Assembly (NCBI GenBank): GCA_947650285.1
Contig: CANTFL010000332.1
Coordinates: 310,001-374,000, forward strand
DNA: 64,000 bases
Direction of reading: 5' to 3'
Origin: Hyaloperonospora brassicae
Lineage: Eukaryota; Oomycota; Peronosporomycetes; Peronosporales; Peronosporaceae
Below are positions 44,193 to 55,963 of the stretch, one piece after another. The first letter of the stretch is position 1; each line of letters starts with the position of its first letter. Below the pieces are notes generated by a model. It did not search any database, had not been told where the DNA came from, and was given only the letters and a program-made list of their open reading frames with translations. The translations under genes were made by a program, and so were the position numbers.

Positions 44193-46880
44193 TCAAACTC
44201 GTTCTTCATGCATGCGTAAGTAATGCAAGAAGAAAGGAGCGAGCAAAATATCCAGATCGCAATGACCTTCGATCCTGCCGCGGAGTATCGGCTTCAGGAT
44301 TTTCATCCAGCGCGCTCTAAAACGAGGTCGCCGCTGCTTCCGCTGACGCCAAAACGTTAGCAGGAACCGATCAGATCGCCGTTGAGCCGGAGAGATCGGG
44401 ATAGCGTGATTGGATTCCCACAGCGCCTGGCGTTGACTGGACACAAGATCCAGATAACGAGTGCCCATGTTCCGATACCACCCGGTCAGGGTAAACAAGA
44501 TCGGGTTCACGGGAATCACGATGTTGTCCCAGGGAGATCGGGCGTATAGTCCCTCAATGTGTCGCCGCGAGATTAGCCCAGACGCCGAAGTCCCCGTAGG
44601 AGGAGCCCGGCTGTGAGAGTTTTAGGGGAATACAAAATATCTGGGCTTGAAGTAGTGGTGGAACAACACCTCTATCGACCTCGTCCTCATGCAAACCATC
44701 GCGATCCGCGAGACTGACCAAGGAGCGATCTCAGAAGCTACCCGGCGGGAAGGTGCCAAATAACTGGAGATTCACCGATCCCGTGGTTGATGAAGTGGTG
44801 GCAGATCGTCAAATTCAGCAGTCGCGAGGATTCTGTTAACCACTTGGCACAACGGAAAGGTGATGCTGTTGTCGCTATCGGACAAATATCTGGCCGGGGG
44901 CCCAGTGGATTCGGGGGTAGGGCTAACATAGCCGATCTCGCTGGGTGCTTCTTCCGGCAATGGCACATCCGCATCTCCAGAATTATCACCATCATCCTAA
45001 AGGTCGATTACGGGAGCAGTCGCTACCGGATCCGTAGAATAAGAGAGATAACGAGGCTCCAGCTCGTTCGGTGAAGGCAGACGTGGCAATTCTTAACCTG
45101 GCACAGTTGTCACGGACGGAGCGGAATTTGTTGGAGTGGCCGCCGAGGAGTCTGGAGTTGCGAATCAATCGTCCGATCTCGGGCGTCGACGAGCGGCCAA
45201 TCTAGATTGACACATCACAGACCGAGTCAGATCATCCGAGCTAGAGTCCGCCTCGGTCAGCTCCCCACTTCCCTATCCAGTCCCAGGAGGCGCGGACAAA
45301 GGCGGAGAAGAAGATGAATTGGATGAAGGCTCTGGTGGGGCCGATCTGGGAAGAGTCTTGGAAGGTGTTTAGGAGTTCAACGACAATAGCCGGGAGCCCA
45401 AACGGGTGGCTAAAACCCTTGGACTGTGACTGTAGATGGACACGTCGACGCTTGGCAGGCGGGATAGGCGATCTCGATCTGGATTCGTCGGCAAGCGACT
45501 TCTAATTCTAGGTAGCGGAAGCAGGGGACGATCCGGCCAGAGAGGCTCTCCTGGGTGTCGGCCGAGCGGACAACGCAGACGATTGGGACCCAAGTATGGC
45601 ACTATTGATTGTGTGAAGAAGAGTCTGGTGTTCTGCTATAGCCCGATTCCGATCCTGCTCTGCCACCTGTAACTGGTCGTATACCGCGAGGTGTTCCGCA
45701 AGCTGACGACGGAGGTTGGCGCACTCCATCTTCAAAAGTGCCAACCGACCCTCCGGAGGAGTCAAAAAATCCACTTGTTGTATGAGATAGCTGATCGAAG
45801 CCAGGCCCTCTGAGATCTCCGCCTGAGACCGATCCAATTCTTCCTATAAAAGCAAAACGCCTATGTGAAGGAAAGACCTGTCGGAAATCAGCTGGTCACG
45901 TGGCTGTCAAAGAGAATTGAGCTCGACTTGGAGCGAATGGAATTGAGCCCTCAAAGTTTTCACCTGTCGTTCCAAGCTGCCTTGATCCTCATCGCTGGCA
46001 CGTGACGAAGCGCGTGGCTGAAGAATCTGCGCCGAGTGATCTCGATGCGTCCGCAGAGCTCGTTTTCATTCGCTCAAAGAATGTACTGCGTTGACGTAGC
46101 GGCCTTGTGCCAAATCATATTGACGCTGGACGACCGAGACGATGGGGCGGCCGATCTATACAGAGAATTAATCTCGTCTTGCAAGCGATTTCCTCTGGCG
46201 ACCGCATCTCGGTATGACTGCTGAAGCGCATGAATGGTATCGGCTTGGCTGCAGAAGGTAGCCTCTCGATCCCATAAATAAGAGATCGTAGCCAACGTAA
46301 GGCGAACGTCGCCGGCAGAAACTCTTGGAACGTGGCCGGTGACGCCCGCAGTTGGAGCAGACCCTCCACAAGACTCACTAGTGGCCAGGGTGTCGGATCT
46401 AAACGCATCCAGGGTCGCCGGAGATGCGGGAAGCGAGATCGGCTCAGGCGAGCGGTCTGGCGATCCCATGACGATGGATAGCGATCCGGCCGGGCCAGGA
46501 GAGTTGGAAAACTTGAGTTGATCTGGATCATCTGGAACCGTGGTAGTATGCCCCTCATGGCCTGGAGATCTGGCCGGCGGTGCTAGGCCTGGTGACATAA
46601 ACCTTGTCGGTCGTCGGTCCGATGATTCCGTAGCGTTGGGTGACGATCCGGTCGGACCGAGATGATCTGGGGATCCCGGCCGATCTGGCACTTAGAGAAT
46701 ATGCTCCTATGGATCGGCCGATCTGGGTGACCGATCGCGATCCGGCGACAAAAGTGCGGTAGAACACTCCGAGGGTACTGGCGAAGTGGGGAGACGCGTC
46801 GGGGAGGTCATAGGATGGACTTGAGTGCTTGAAACGAAGTTTACTAGTGACTGGACTGAAGCCAATTGCTGCCCAAACGG
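44193..46880 (-). pseudogene. E4 antisense ORF (opposite pol), degraded
   Basis: Minus-strand segments in order: a Pro/Ser-rich acidic N-terminus (46690-46350, SPGPAGSLSIVMGSPDRSPE), a coiled-coil part (ATFCSQADTIHALQQSYRDA near 46250; ALLKMECANLRRQLAEHLAV near 45730), a second Ser/Pro-rich acidic part (PSEIGYVSPTPESTGPPARY near 44950), and a C-terminal basic, aromatic part. The last is MVCMRTRSIEVLFHHYFKPR near 44700, then TGWYRNMGTRYLDLVSSQRQ at 44486. The frame shifts several times, and at least three stops are present. It ends about 420 bp after the pol stop on the other strand. The C-terminal part aligns with E3. No known family. Confidence 0.6.
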
Positions 46881-46889
46881 ACTGAAGTA

Positions 46890-46900
46890 CAGGGGGCGGT
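46890..46900 (+). other. E4 polypurine tract
   Basis: CAGGGGGCGGT directly before the 3' LTR. E3 has AGGGGGGCGGT in the same place. Confidence 0.7.
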
Positions 46901-48693
46901 TGTGGTAAAGTCACTAATTAAATGATGGGACGTGGATCGGTGGCCACCCAGTTAAGGTCTCTCTTACTGGTGAAAAATGAGGCCATGGGACCTGGCGATC
47001 CAATAAGGAGGTGGAAAACCATCTCAACGGGGATCGACGATCTGGTCCAACTGTTACCAGACTGAGGATATGGATCGGCCTGAGACGGAGCGATCTGGGA
47101 CAAGACGACAAATAGAAGATTTCCATGGAGTGATCTGGTACAAGAATCTGGAACCAGGTGATGTGACATGACTCTGTGACGAAGGTGTAACATCCTGCAG
47201 ATCGGTGACACTCTTTACCGGTCTCCCAGAGGGAGTACTGATTTAGGTTAATTATGGCCCGATCTGGAATTGTGGATGTTTGTGGGAGTCCGTGTGACCG
47301 TTGTGAGAACTATGGATGGTCCTATTGAGCAGATAAACCCTTGAAGATGGTATCGGAGTACGCTCAATGGACGGAAGAACACATATGACCGGATCGCACG
47401 GTGTCGATCTTCAACAATCTCGAGTCGGACATCAGATCGGTCATGTTCCCTGTTGACTATGGATATATCGGTGATGGAGCTATTGAATCGTGATAAACAT
47501 GCTTGATGTAGGTCCATGAGTGATGTCCCAAAATTTCAGACCGAAAGAGCCAGTGGAAGCCGGTCGAATTGACGTCGCAAAATAGATTTAGATACATTCT
47601 GCATTTTGGATACTATTTTGGACTTTTCGGTACCAAAAGTGGGTATTTGGTACCGTATTTGGAATTTGGTCCCTTTTTGGTGTCTAGGAACGATATCGGG
47701 AGTATTGGCGCTATCTTTGGAGTACAGGTCACGAAATTTCGACACGTGTTCAAGGGAGCGGTCAAGCTTAAAGGTGGTATCGGTTTGGAGAGTGATCTAC
47801 AGTTTGGAATAGGCGTAAGCATAGGTTCGCTATTATTTTGGTTGATTAATAAACAGACTTGAACTCTACTTCTTCTGCTCACGACACACGTTCTCCTTCC
47901 CTCTTCTCCGGGCAAGATTGATTTGACTTCCCCGGCGAGTCAAGACACGCGTGTTGCAGGAACACAGAAGACCGATATTGGATTGTTGGCCAAGATCGAG
48001 AAGAGCGATCTCGGGATATCTGGCCCGGATCGATCAAGTACTCACACTCAACTCAACTGCTAGGGTAGCAGCAAATAACAACGCAAGGAAAAGGATTTTG
48101 GACACAAGATCGCGAGACGGCTCAAGTGGTCAGAAGATCTGAACAAGGCGTTCAAGACAAGACCGAGCAAGATCGAAGCGATCTACTGGGCAGATCGGCG
48201 TGTTTCATTTTGGCGAAACCAAGGACCGGTCTGCCCAAATTGCGCGCTTCCAGCAAGATCGGCTGATCCCAAGAACAGATCGGACCGATCCCAAGGCAAG
48301 ATCGACGCAAGACTACTATTTGCTGAGTAAATATTTCCGCACAGCAAAGACCCCGATCCCAAAGATAAATTGAGATCGGTGCGATTCAATATCGAGATCG
48401 CGACATCTTCAACTAGATATCGCCGCGACTCAAGATCAAGATCGCAGAACCCCCGTTCGTGGTGTGAAGATTTCCGCACCGGAAGCGAACTCTCAACCCA
48501 ACCTCTCAGCGAGATCGACGTCTCCCATGGCCATTACGAAGAGCTCAAGCCAGCCCGACCGACGGGTACACAAGGGAAGCACAAGATTATACAGCAAGGC
48601 AAGGATCGGAGTACCCCCTCCGTGAGTCGGCAAGTCTGGGCAAGTGGAAGATTGACACTCACTAAAGTAATTTGTGAGATCGGCTTCACCACA
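46901..48693 (+). repeat. E4 3' LTR
   Basis: 1793 bp, the same length as the 5' LTR, with seven single-base differences and no indels over the whole length. The promoter-like and AATAAA copies are at 47594 and 47848. Confidence 0.95.
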
Positions 48694-48697
48694 CTAC

Positions 48698-50096
48698 TGA
48701 AGCAAGGTTTTTTGCATCATCATCATAAAAGTCTGGAGGGCGGGCACTAAGGTATCGCCAGAACATAGCCACGAATCCGGTCCATGTTCCATTGGAGAGG
48801 GCTCTATCGGAGTGTCTAGACTTATGTGGGAGAATGTATTGATTGCACGACGGGAAATAATAAACCTATCCTGCGCGGCGAATCTACGGGAAATGTCCAA
48901 GCCACTTATCCGTTTCAGAAAACTGCTACATATGACTTTCTATAGTTTCCGCGGTCTTTCAAGGGAAATACTGAGTTATTGCTGTGGGTAGATCCTTTTT
49001 CAGGGTACGTAATCGCCAAGGCGAGTTCCTCCAGAACTACTCAAACGATCGCTGAAAGTTACGAAGAGTGTGTGTTATGAAGAGTTGGAGCGAGGGAAGC
49101 AATCCGCCATGATCGAGAGCCAGGATTTATGTCCGATTTCTTCCGAGTGTTCAACCGGATCGCGGGGCAGAAACAGCGTGCTACTATGGCATACTGAACC
49201 AAGCGAATGGAACAGCAGAAAGAATGGCGCAGACTTTGACGAGGGCGTCGACGATGTATAATACAGATACAGATCAGACGGATTGGGACGAGTTCGCATA
49301 GATATTGACGTTCGCCGTCAATACGGCACAGGATCGCGTACGAGAAGATACGCCGTTTTACCTGATCCACGATTGGGACCCACGATCGACGCTGGAAGCG
49401 AATTTGCCTATAGGAAGCGCTAAACGACTATACCAAGATCTAAAAAGATGGCGTTACCAAATGCAACGTCATCACCAGAGAGCGAGAGAACCCGTTAACG
49501 ATCGTCTACGGATCGTAATCCAAGATCGGGCCGACCGACACAATACTGAGGACGGATCGCATGAGATCGAAGTTGGATCGCAAGTATGGCCCTTTTTTTA
49601 ATCTAGTGAAAGAAGGATACGCCCGAAAGCTGGCACATATATGGCATGGGTCATTCCGGGTGAAAGAACTTTGCGGGAGACACGCAGTACGGTTAGAGAT
49701 ATCGAGTACACCGTATCGATTATTCCTGTTGCTACATATATACAAGCTGAAGCGGGTAAAGACCTTCCCGGATCGGCCAAAAAATTGTTAAACGTTGAAG
49801 AGGCGGATCGCTTAAATTTTGACGAATCCCTGCTGCCGGAAGATAGCTGGGAACGTACAATAAAGAAAGATGAATTTGAAGTCAAGGATATATTAGATGT
49901 GCGATCAGGCAGACGGACAAGTTTTGACAGAGTGCAGCGCCAGTATCTGGTGCAAGGGAAGGGATAGGTAGATCCGACTAACATAGATGAGGTCGACTTC
50001 AACTGTGGGGACTTACTTTAAGAGTTCGATCGCGATCGAGTCAGCAAGAATCGCTTCGAGGTGATGCAATTACACGAAGCAGCGGTGATCGAATAA
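48698..50096 (+). pseudogene. E3 pol: integrase and chromodomain (after E4)
   Basis: It resumes E3 exactly after the CTAC duplication and matches E4 integrase: QANGTAERMAQTLTRASTMY (about 49200), TFAVNTAQDRVREDTPFYLI (49305-49370), ADRLNFDESLLPEDSWE (about 49810), chromodomain FEVKDILDVRSGRRTSFDR and QYLVQGKG (about 49880-49970), RFEVMQLHEAAVIE and stop at 50094-50096. Frameshifts and stops are frequent. Confidence 0.85.
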
Positions 50097-50279
50097 GCGA
50101 CGTGTCGTATTGAAAGTTGCCTGCAAGAAGGTTGCAGATGTGACAAAGGCAACAGTTGTGTGTGGCGATCCAGGGTATCAAATCCGATCGCGGTGAGTAA
50201 TTAGAAAAGGCAAATGAGATGAAGTCGATTGATGATCAACAATAAAGAAAAACATGGATATATATTGACCGATTAATTC

Positions 50280-52684
50280 GGATTGTCAAATCGCTACGGA
50301 CTACTTCGAAAAATATACACTCGACAAGCGAGCGATAGACGACCCTGGATGATCCTCGATGCAGGGTCGAAATTGGTTGCGCCAGGGTTCAGCTGTATCC
50401 AAACGCGCCAACGCGTAGATCAATTTGAGAATGTTTTTCTGAGAATCTCTGAAACCCGGGTAACATGGACGCCTATCGACCAATGACGGGAGAAGCATGA
50501 AAACGAATCCAGGAAAAGATCCAAATCTCAGTGTCCGTCGATCATCTCCTGAAGGATAAAGCGCAATACGGTTTTCTATCGGGTTCCGGATCGCGATCGC
50601 AGTTGTTTGCGCTGCTGGTAAATCCGCGCCAGCTCCGGATCGCGTTCGCATTGCTCGGCCGGCAAAAAAATGGCGTGGGTTGCTTCGCACAGAGCCTGTC
50701 GATGCCGGGTCTTGAAGTCTCGGTACGCGGATGCCAACTCTGCGAACCAACCAGTCGCGTAAAACGAGACCGGAGTGACTTGGCTATGTTATTGGTTCCA
50801 AGGCTCTTGCCGGTACAACGCTAACACTTGAGCCGAAGTAAATAGCCGTGGAATCCACTCGGATTTAGGCGAAGCAGCTTTGGATCGAGGCGCGATGGGT
50901 GCTGGGAAGATGTACCCTGCCGGCCGTGCAAGGTGCTTGTACAAGTTATTCACGTCCAGCTCCGTCACTGAGGTCAGCCTGAGACGACGGGCTGACCACG
51001 GATGTACGTGGGGGTGGGACCAGGGTACCCGATCGCGGTATCCGGGAAACCGTTCAGCGCGAGGTACCCGGGTCGGAGCCAAACGATCGTTTTTCGCGGG
51101 CGGAAGCACGGCATTCTCGGCATCCCGCGGACTGCCGGTCATGCTGACCTATCCGTCGGAGTCACTTGATGCTTCGCCAAAGATATTAACCTTCAAGACG
51201 CGGTGCTTTGCAGGTAATGCAGTTTACTCGAAAGTGGAAGCAATCCAGACTTAGGGCGGGCGGAATCCACTGGAATTGATGCAGGCACCGATCCGGCAGA
51301 AGGTGGAACATCGCTCTACGATCCATGGCGCCGCAACAAAGAACGCGATCCAGACAAGGCGGTCAAATTATCTTCTATAGAAGACCCGAACGATTTGGTA
51401 TCGGAGAGCGGTGGAACGCTAGCTGGAAGCTTCTGGGCCCGTTTACTTCCTGTTTGGGAGGCGGATCGTTTTCTACCCGCTGTGCATGAAGTATTTAGAG
51501 TCCGTGCTGATCCTGACATAGCTGTGGACCCGTCCGAGCGAGTTGGTCTGGAAGGTCGCGTAGAGACGCGTGATATTCTATCAGATCCGGAAGATTTGGC
51601 AGATCGCACTGGTCCGTAGATCGTGGAGACTTACCGGCTGACTTGGCCTTAGGGGTATCTACTGATTCTGTTACGGCCCGCTTCAGCTTCGAAGTGTGGG
51701 GTCGCTTGGTCGGGAGACCGTGATTCGTGGACCTGGATCGCTTGCCGGTTGGTGCGGTAGCGGAGGCCGTGGACGTTACATTCGAAGGAAGGCGGAGCGA
51801 CCCAAAGTCCAATTGATTTAGGTGAGTCCGGATCGTGTCGCGATCGCGGACGGCAGAGAGACACTGCTGTTCCCAGTTCGATGCTTGACTGCGCAGACGA
51901 TTCACCTGGGCGTCTCGGTCCGCGAGGTCCTATCGCAGCCGTTGCAGCTCCGCCTCTACGAGCTCTTGTTCACAGAGGCGGTCTTGATATGTCTTCTACA
52001 TGTCTTCCAACGCCAGTCTGGACGTGTCAAGTTTCTTATCAACTCTATTCAAGAGTTTATTGTACATGGATACCTTGGCTGTTGCAGCTTGGAGATCGCC
52101 TTCCCGGCTTCTATTTCGCAGCATCCACGCTCGAATTCAACGCTTCCACTTGCTGTTGGGCGAAGAACGATTCACTAATGCACCAATCTTCGACTTATTG
52201 AATTTCCTTTTGGCTTCTAAGAGAGCCGTCTTGAGTTCTCAGATTACGTGATCTTGCCCAAGAGCCGCGCCAGCTTCGTCTGGAGCCCGTGCAACCTCTC
52301 GATCATGTCTTGGCGATCATTCCAGAGGCCGAGATAACGCTGCTAAACATAGATCGCCACGCGCGGGGCGAGCTTGACGTACGATTGCAACTCCGTTTGC
52401 AGTTGGTCGATCTGCAGTTTCTGGTCCAGACACAACTCCTCCAACGAGTGGTAGTCTGCAACAACTGTGGCATGAATATCCAGTTGATCGTATAGCGCTG
52501 CGACCCCCGCAGTCAAAATATCGCGATCCAACAGGGATGCAACTCTCACCCGAGACGATGGCTATACAATCAGCCTTGAAACGGGTGGATCCGGCTGCGG
52601 AGAAGAAGGCGGTATCGGGCTATCAACCTCCAAGGTGGAAGGTGCAGGTGATGTAAGAGCCATGGGAGTTGTGGTTGCACAGTC
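50280..52684 (-). pseudogene. E3 antisense ORF (opposite pol), degraded
   Basis: Minus strand, starting next to the 3' LTR purine tract: ATG at 52684, then a Pro/Ser-rich acidic part (ALTSPAPSTLEVDSPIPPSS). A coiled-coil part (SLEELCLDQKLQIDQLQTEL near 52410) and a second coiled-coil or basic segment (51905-51650) follow. The C-terminal part reads VTELDVNNLYKHLARPAGYI near 50960, then TGWFAELASAYRDFKTRHRQ from 50755 and ARIYQQRKQLRSRS. Stops at about 50787, 50608 and 50530 and several shifts break it. It ends near the pol stop, tail-to-tail. Order and C-terminal sequence match the E4 antisense frame. Confidence 0.6.
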
Positions 52685-52713
52685 CATCGACACTGTATGT
52701 CGATCTTCGGTGC

Positions 52714-52724
52714 AGGGGGGCGGT
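52714..52724 (+). other. E3 polypurine tract
   Basis: AGGGGGGCGGT directly before the 3' LTR. Confidence 0.7.
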
Positions 52725-54084
52725 TGTGGAGAAGCGCGAAGGAAGAATGACGGAAGTGTGGATCGCGCGATCCGCCTTAAGTGCGAAAATAAACTTGATT
52801 GGTGAAGCGCGTACGGAGATGGACCCATTATCACGGATGATGGTGTCACACGACTGAGTGACAGGTATCGACTGTGGAAACTATGTAGAGTGACCCACCT
52901 AACGGTCAAGGAGTATATTCAAGATCTACGATTGACCGATCGCGATCAGCGATCGAAGTTTTGGATTACCAAGGTACAAGAACTTGATCATTGCAGGGGT
53001 AAAAGTCAAGTAGAGTACTGGATCGATGGAGAAAATGGGACGTAGGTGGACATGGAAGCAAGCTGGGAGAGTGGATCATCAAAACAATGCAGTATGAGAA
53101 GTTTCGGACGTGTAGGTAATCCGGCTTTGGATGCTCGATCGGAGATACGAACGATCGACCACAATCTATCCGGAGTGTGTCCTGCTGATCGAGAGGATTA
53201 CGTACCCAGGGTGGATTACATACCGCGATCCGGCACACCGCGACCCGCTGACTCGCGATCCACTACACCGCGATCTACTACCCCGCGATCGAGTGGATAC
53301 GTCATTGATGTGGACATATGATGGGCATGGATAACCTAATTGGTGTGGATCACATACCGCGATCCGGTACTCTGCAATCCGGTACTCTACGATCCGGTAC
53401 TCTGCGATCCGGTATGATTTATCTGCTGTGGACCACGTAAGGTAAGAGATGAATGACATAGACAGGCGGTGCACAACAGCAGACCTAGCGAACAGATGGG
53501 CATAGTTATAGGTTTTGGACTTGGTTGGTTAACATTAAACAGAATTGAATTTGCAACGAAAGACACGCGTCGACTTCTTCCGGGTAGGATCTTTGGACTC
53601 CCGTTGAATAGAGAATCACCCACGTCTTAGCGAACTTCGCCCTTGGAATTTTTGGCCAGGTGGAAAGTCAATTATCACCCCCCTATCAAGTGCGATAGGA
53701 CGCAGTGAACCCTACGGTTCAGATTCAAGATAGCGAGACGTCTCAAGTGGTCAAAAGGCTCGCGTATCAAGCATCACCCCTGGCAAAGGCGACTCTGGGA
53801 GAGCGCCCAAGTTACAAGTGGTCGAATGAAGAATTTCCACGCGATTCGTACCTACGTTTGACCGGGTGAAGCATTTCCACCCGATCAACACCTATCCCTA
53901 AGACGGTCAAGTTCAGCTTCAGCTCAAGTCCACCAAGAAGAGCTCAACCCTCCCCACCAACGGGTACACAAGGTGAACAAGAACATACAGAACACGGTAT
54001 CGGGGTACCCCCTTCGTTTGTCGGTCGTCCGGGCGCCAGTAGAGAGTCGGAATCACAAGGAATTGTGATGGCCCTTCCACCACA
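52725..54084 (+). repeat. E3 3' LTR
   Basis: 1360 bp, running from TGTGGAGAAGCGC to CTTCCACCACA. It shares its termini and several blocks with the E4 LTR but is clearly a different subfamily. It includes short tandem repeats at 53221-53297 and 53361-53416. The remnant at 5120-5870 is of this type. Confidence 0.92.
53361..53416 (+). repeat. 15-bp tandem repeat in E3 LTR
   Basis: About 3.7 copies of GATCCGGTACTCTGC with single-base changes. A looser array of CGCGATC-(C/T)-ACTAC type units lies just upstream (53221-53297). Confidence 0.85.
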
Positions 54085-54088
54085 GGAA

Positions 54089-55750
54089 TATCGACGCATC
54101 CTCGCACGTAATCGTGCCGACAATTCGATGTATGAGTTCTAAACTCCCCGCTCCCTAGAGCACGTAGCAGATCTACACAATGTTCATCCTTGGCATATGC
54201 CGTACGAATGAGGTCAGTGACCGACGACGACAGAGTCGTGACATGAGCAAGCTCATAGTCAGGCCTGCGTGACGACGCATCAGCAGAAGCATTCTGCTTG
54301 CCCGGCTTATACTTCACCTCGAAGTTGTACTCGGCAAAGAAGGAAAGCCAACGATCCATTCTCTGAGAGAGGTGAGGCGACTGGTTTGCAGTGCGTAGTG
54401 ACGCATGATCTGTGTAGATCACAAACGGCTTAGAGCCAAGAATATGATTTCTGAATTTGACAAGAGCATACTTCATTGCAAGTAGCTATTTGTCATGAAC
54501 AGGATAGTTCTTTTCTGCAGCATTTAATTGTCGGGGCTCAACCGCAATGACGCGTTCCCCTCCATCAAAATCTGTCTGTAACAGAGCGCTCCCTACGGCA
54601 AAGTCAGATACGTCACATACGACACTGAAAGATCGATCAGGATCAGGCAAAGCCAAGATTGGCGCATGAAGGAGACTCTCCTTTACTGCTTAAAAAGCAT
54701 CATGCTCGGTGCTAATTCAGCCCCATTCTACATCCTTTTTAAGAAGATTGGATAATGGCCGAGCCATATCTGCGTAGTTCGCACTGAAATTGTGCAAGTA
54801 ATTGACAAGGCCAAGCCACTTACGTAATTCCTTTCAGTTATTTAGAACCGGATAATAAACTATTGCTTTTACCTTAGCGGGATCCGCTCTTAGTCCTCGC
54901 TTACCAATAAATCATTCTAAAAAGGGAATCTCTTCTGCACCAAAGATGCACTTAGACGCGTTGGCGTACAACTTATTTGTGCGCATGCACTCGAGCACTG
55001 CTCGTAAATGGTCAATGTGATTGTCCGCATCCGACCGACCGTTCATAGCACGACTATGGAAAAAGATGCCATCAAAGTACGTCTGTGAACATCCTCGGTG
55101 AGGTCTGAACAATTGTATCACAAGACGATTGAATGTAGCCGGGGCATATGATAACCCTTTCGGCATAACAAGCCACTCCCAGAGCATTCCGCTCGGAGTG
55201 CTGACCGCTGTAAGCGGAAAATCGCTCTCTCGCACGATCAACTGGTCATAACCATCGACTAAGTCGAGAGCACTGTGCGTTGTACATCCCACCAGATTGT
55301 TTGACAAACATCCTTTCTAGGTATTGGCGTCTGAGCCGGGAAGGTGGCCGCAATAAGCTTATTGTAATCATGAACAATGCGCCACTCCCCATTGGGCTTT
55401 TTGACACAGAAAGTCGGTGTGGAATGGGGAGATTTGCTCTCACGTACCATTCCTGCCGCGTGCTTTGCACGAAAGAAGTCGTCAATGACGTCACACTGTT
55501 TTTTTCATTGAAAGCCACTGCCGTGTTACGCAGTATTTAATTCCAGGAACCCAGTCAATCTCATGACGTACACCTCTATCTGGAGGTAAGACGGACGGTG
55601 GGTTGTGACACACCACGTCCTGAATTCCTTTACCAAAGGATAGAACGGATCAAGAGGATCCTTAAGGATCGAAGATCCACTACGGGCATCCAATGCCGAC
55701 TTTGTGTCCTCAAGGACAGACCCGTCCAATAACGAGGATGAGTTCAACGC
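54089..55750 (-). pseudogene. E2 pol: reverse transcriptase and RNase H
   Basis: In minus-strand order: an RT N-terminal segment (DPLDPFYPLVKEF near 55650), fingers (SPHSTPTFCVKKPNGEWRIV near 55410), palm (AVSTPSGMLWEWLVMPKGLS near 55190) and the catalytic motif as Tyr-Phe-Asp-Gly at 55068-55079, with the second Asp lost. Thumb and RNase H follow (IYTDHASLRTANQSPHLSQR near 54400; NASADASSRRPDYE near 54270). It ends at the E3 insertion in the linker before integrase. Confidence 0.88.
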
Positions 55751-55963
55751 AATATTCGTCGAATGACCACTAACTCGGATAATTCTCCTGCCTGCAAGGC
55801 TTGGCTAAATTAGCCGTCAGACATTTCGTTTAGGTCTAATAGTATCCAAGGATGGAAGAGTCTCAAGACTAATATTGCCATCAACATGGCCAGCCAACCC
55901 ATTGACAAGTGTATATAGTGTATTATTACTATCATCACTTCGTGACTTCTTAAACGTTGGGCG

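Larger units (their letters stand above)
34134..48693 (+). mobile_element. E4: young Ty3/gypsy element inserted in E3
   Basis: 14,560 bp, flanked by the 4-bp duplication CTAC (34130-34133 and 48694-48697). The LTRs are 1793 bp each and differ at only seven substitutions. Internal order: primer site, gag, protease, RT, RNase H, second RNase H, integrase-chromodomain, antisense frame, purine tract. E3 pol resumes at 48698. The large LTRs and the ~3.1 kb region after pol make it unusually long. Gag and pol carry stops and frameshifts despite its youth. Confidence 0.95.
27880..54084 (+). mobile_element. E3: Ty3/gypsy element with second RNase H, inserted in E2
   Basis: Plus-strand element inserted between the RNase H and integrase of E2. 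It is flanked by the 4-bp duplication GGAA (27876-27879 and 54085-54088). Order: truncated 5' LTR, gag, protease, RT, RNase H, second RNase H, then E4 inserted at 34134-48693, then integrase with chromodomain, antisense frame, purine tract and 3' LTR. Without E4 it is about 11.6 kb. It is heavily decayed. It belongs to the same family as E4. Confidence 0.92.
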
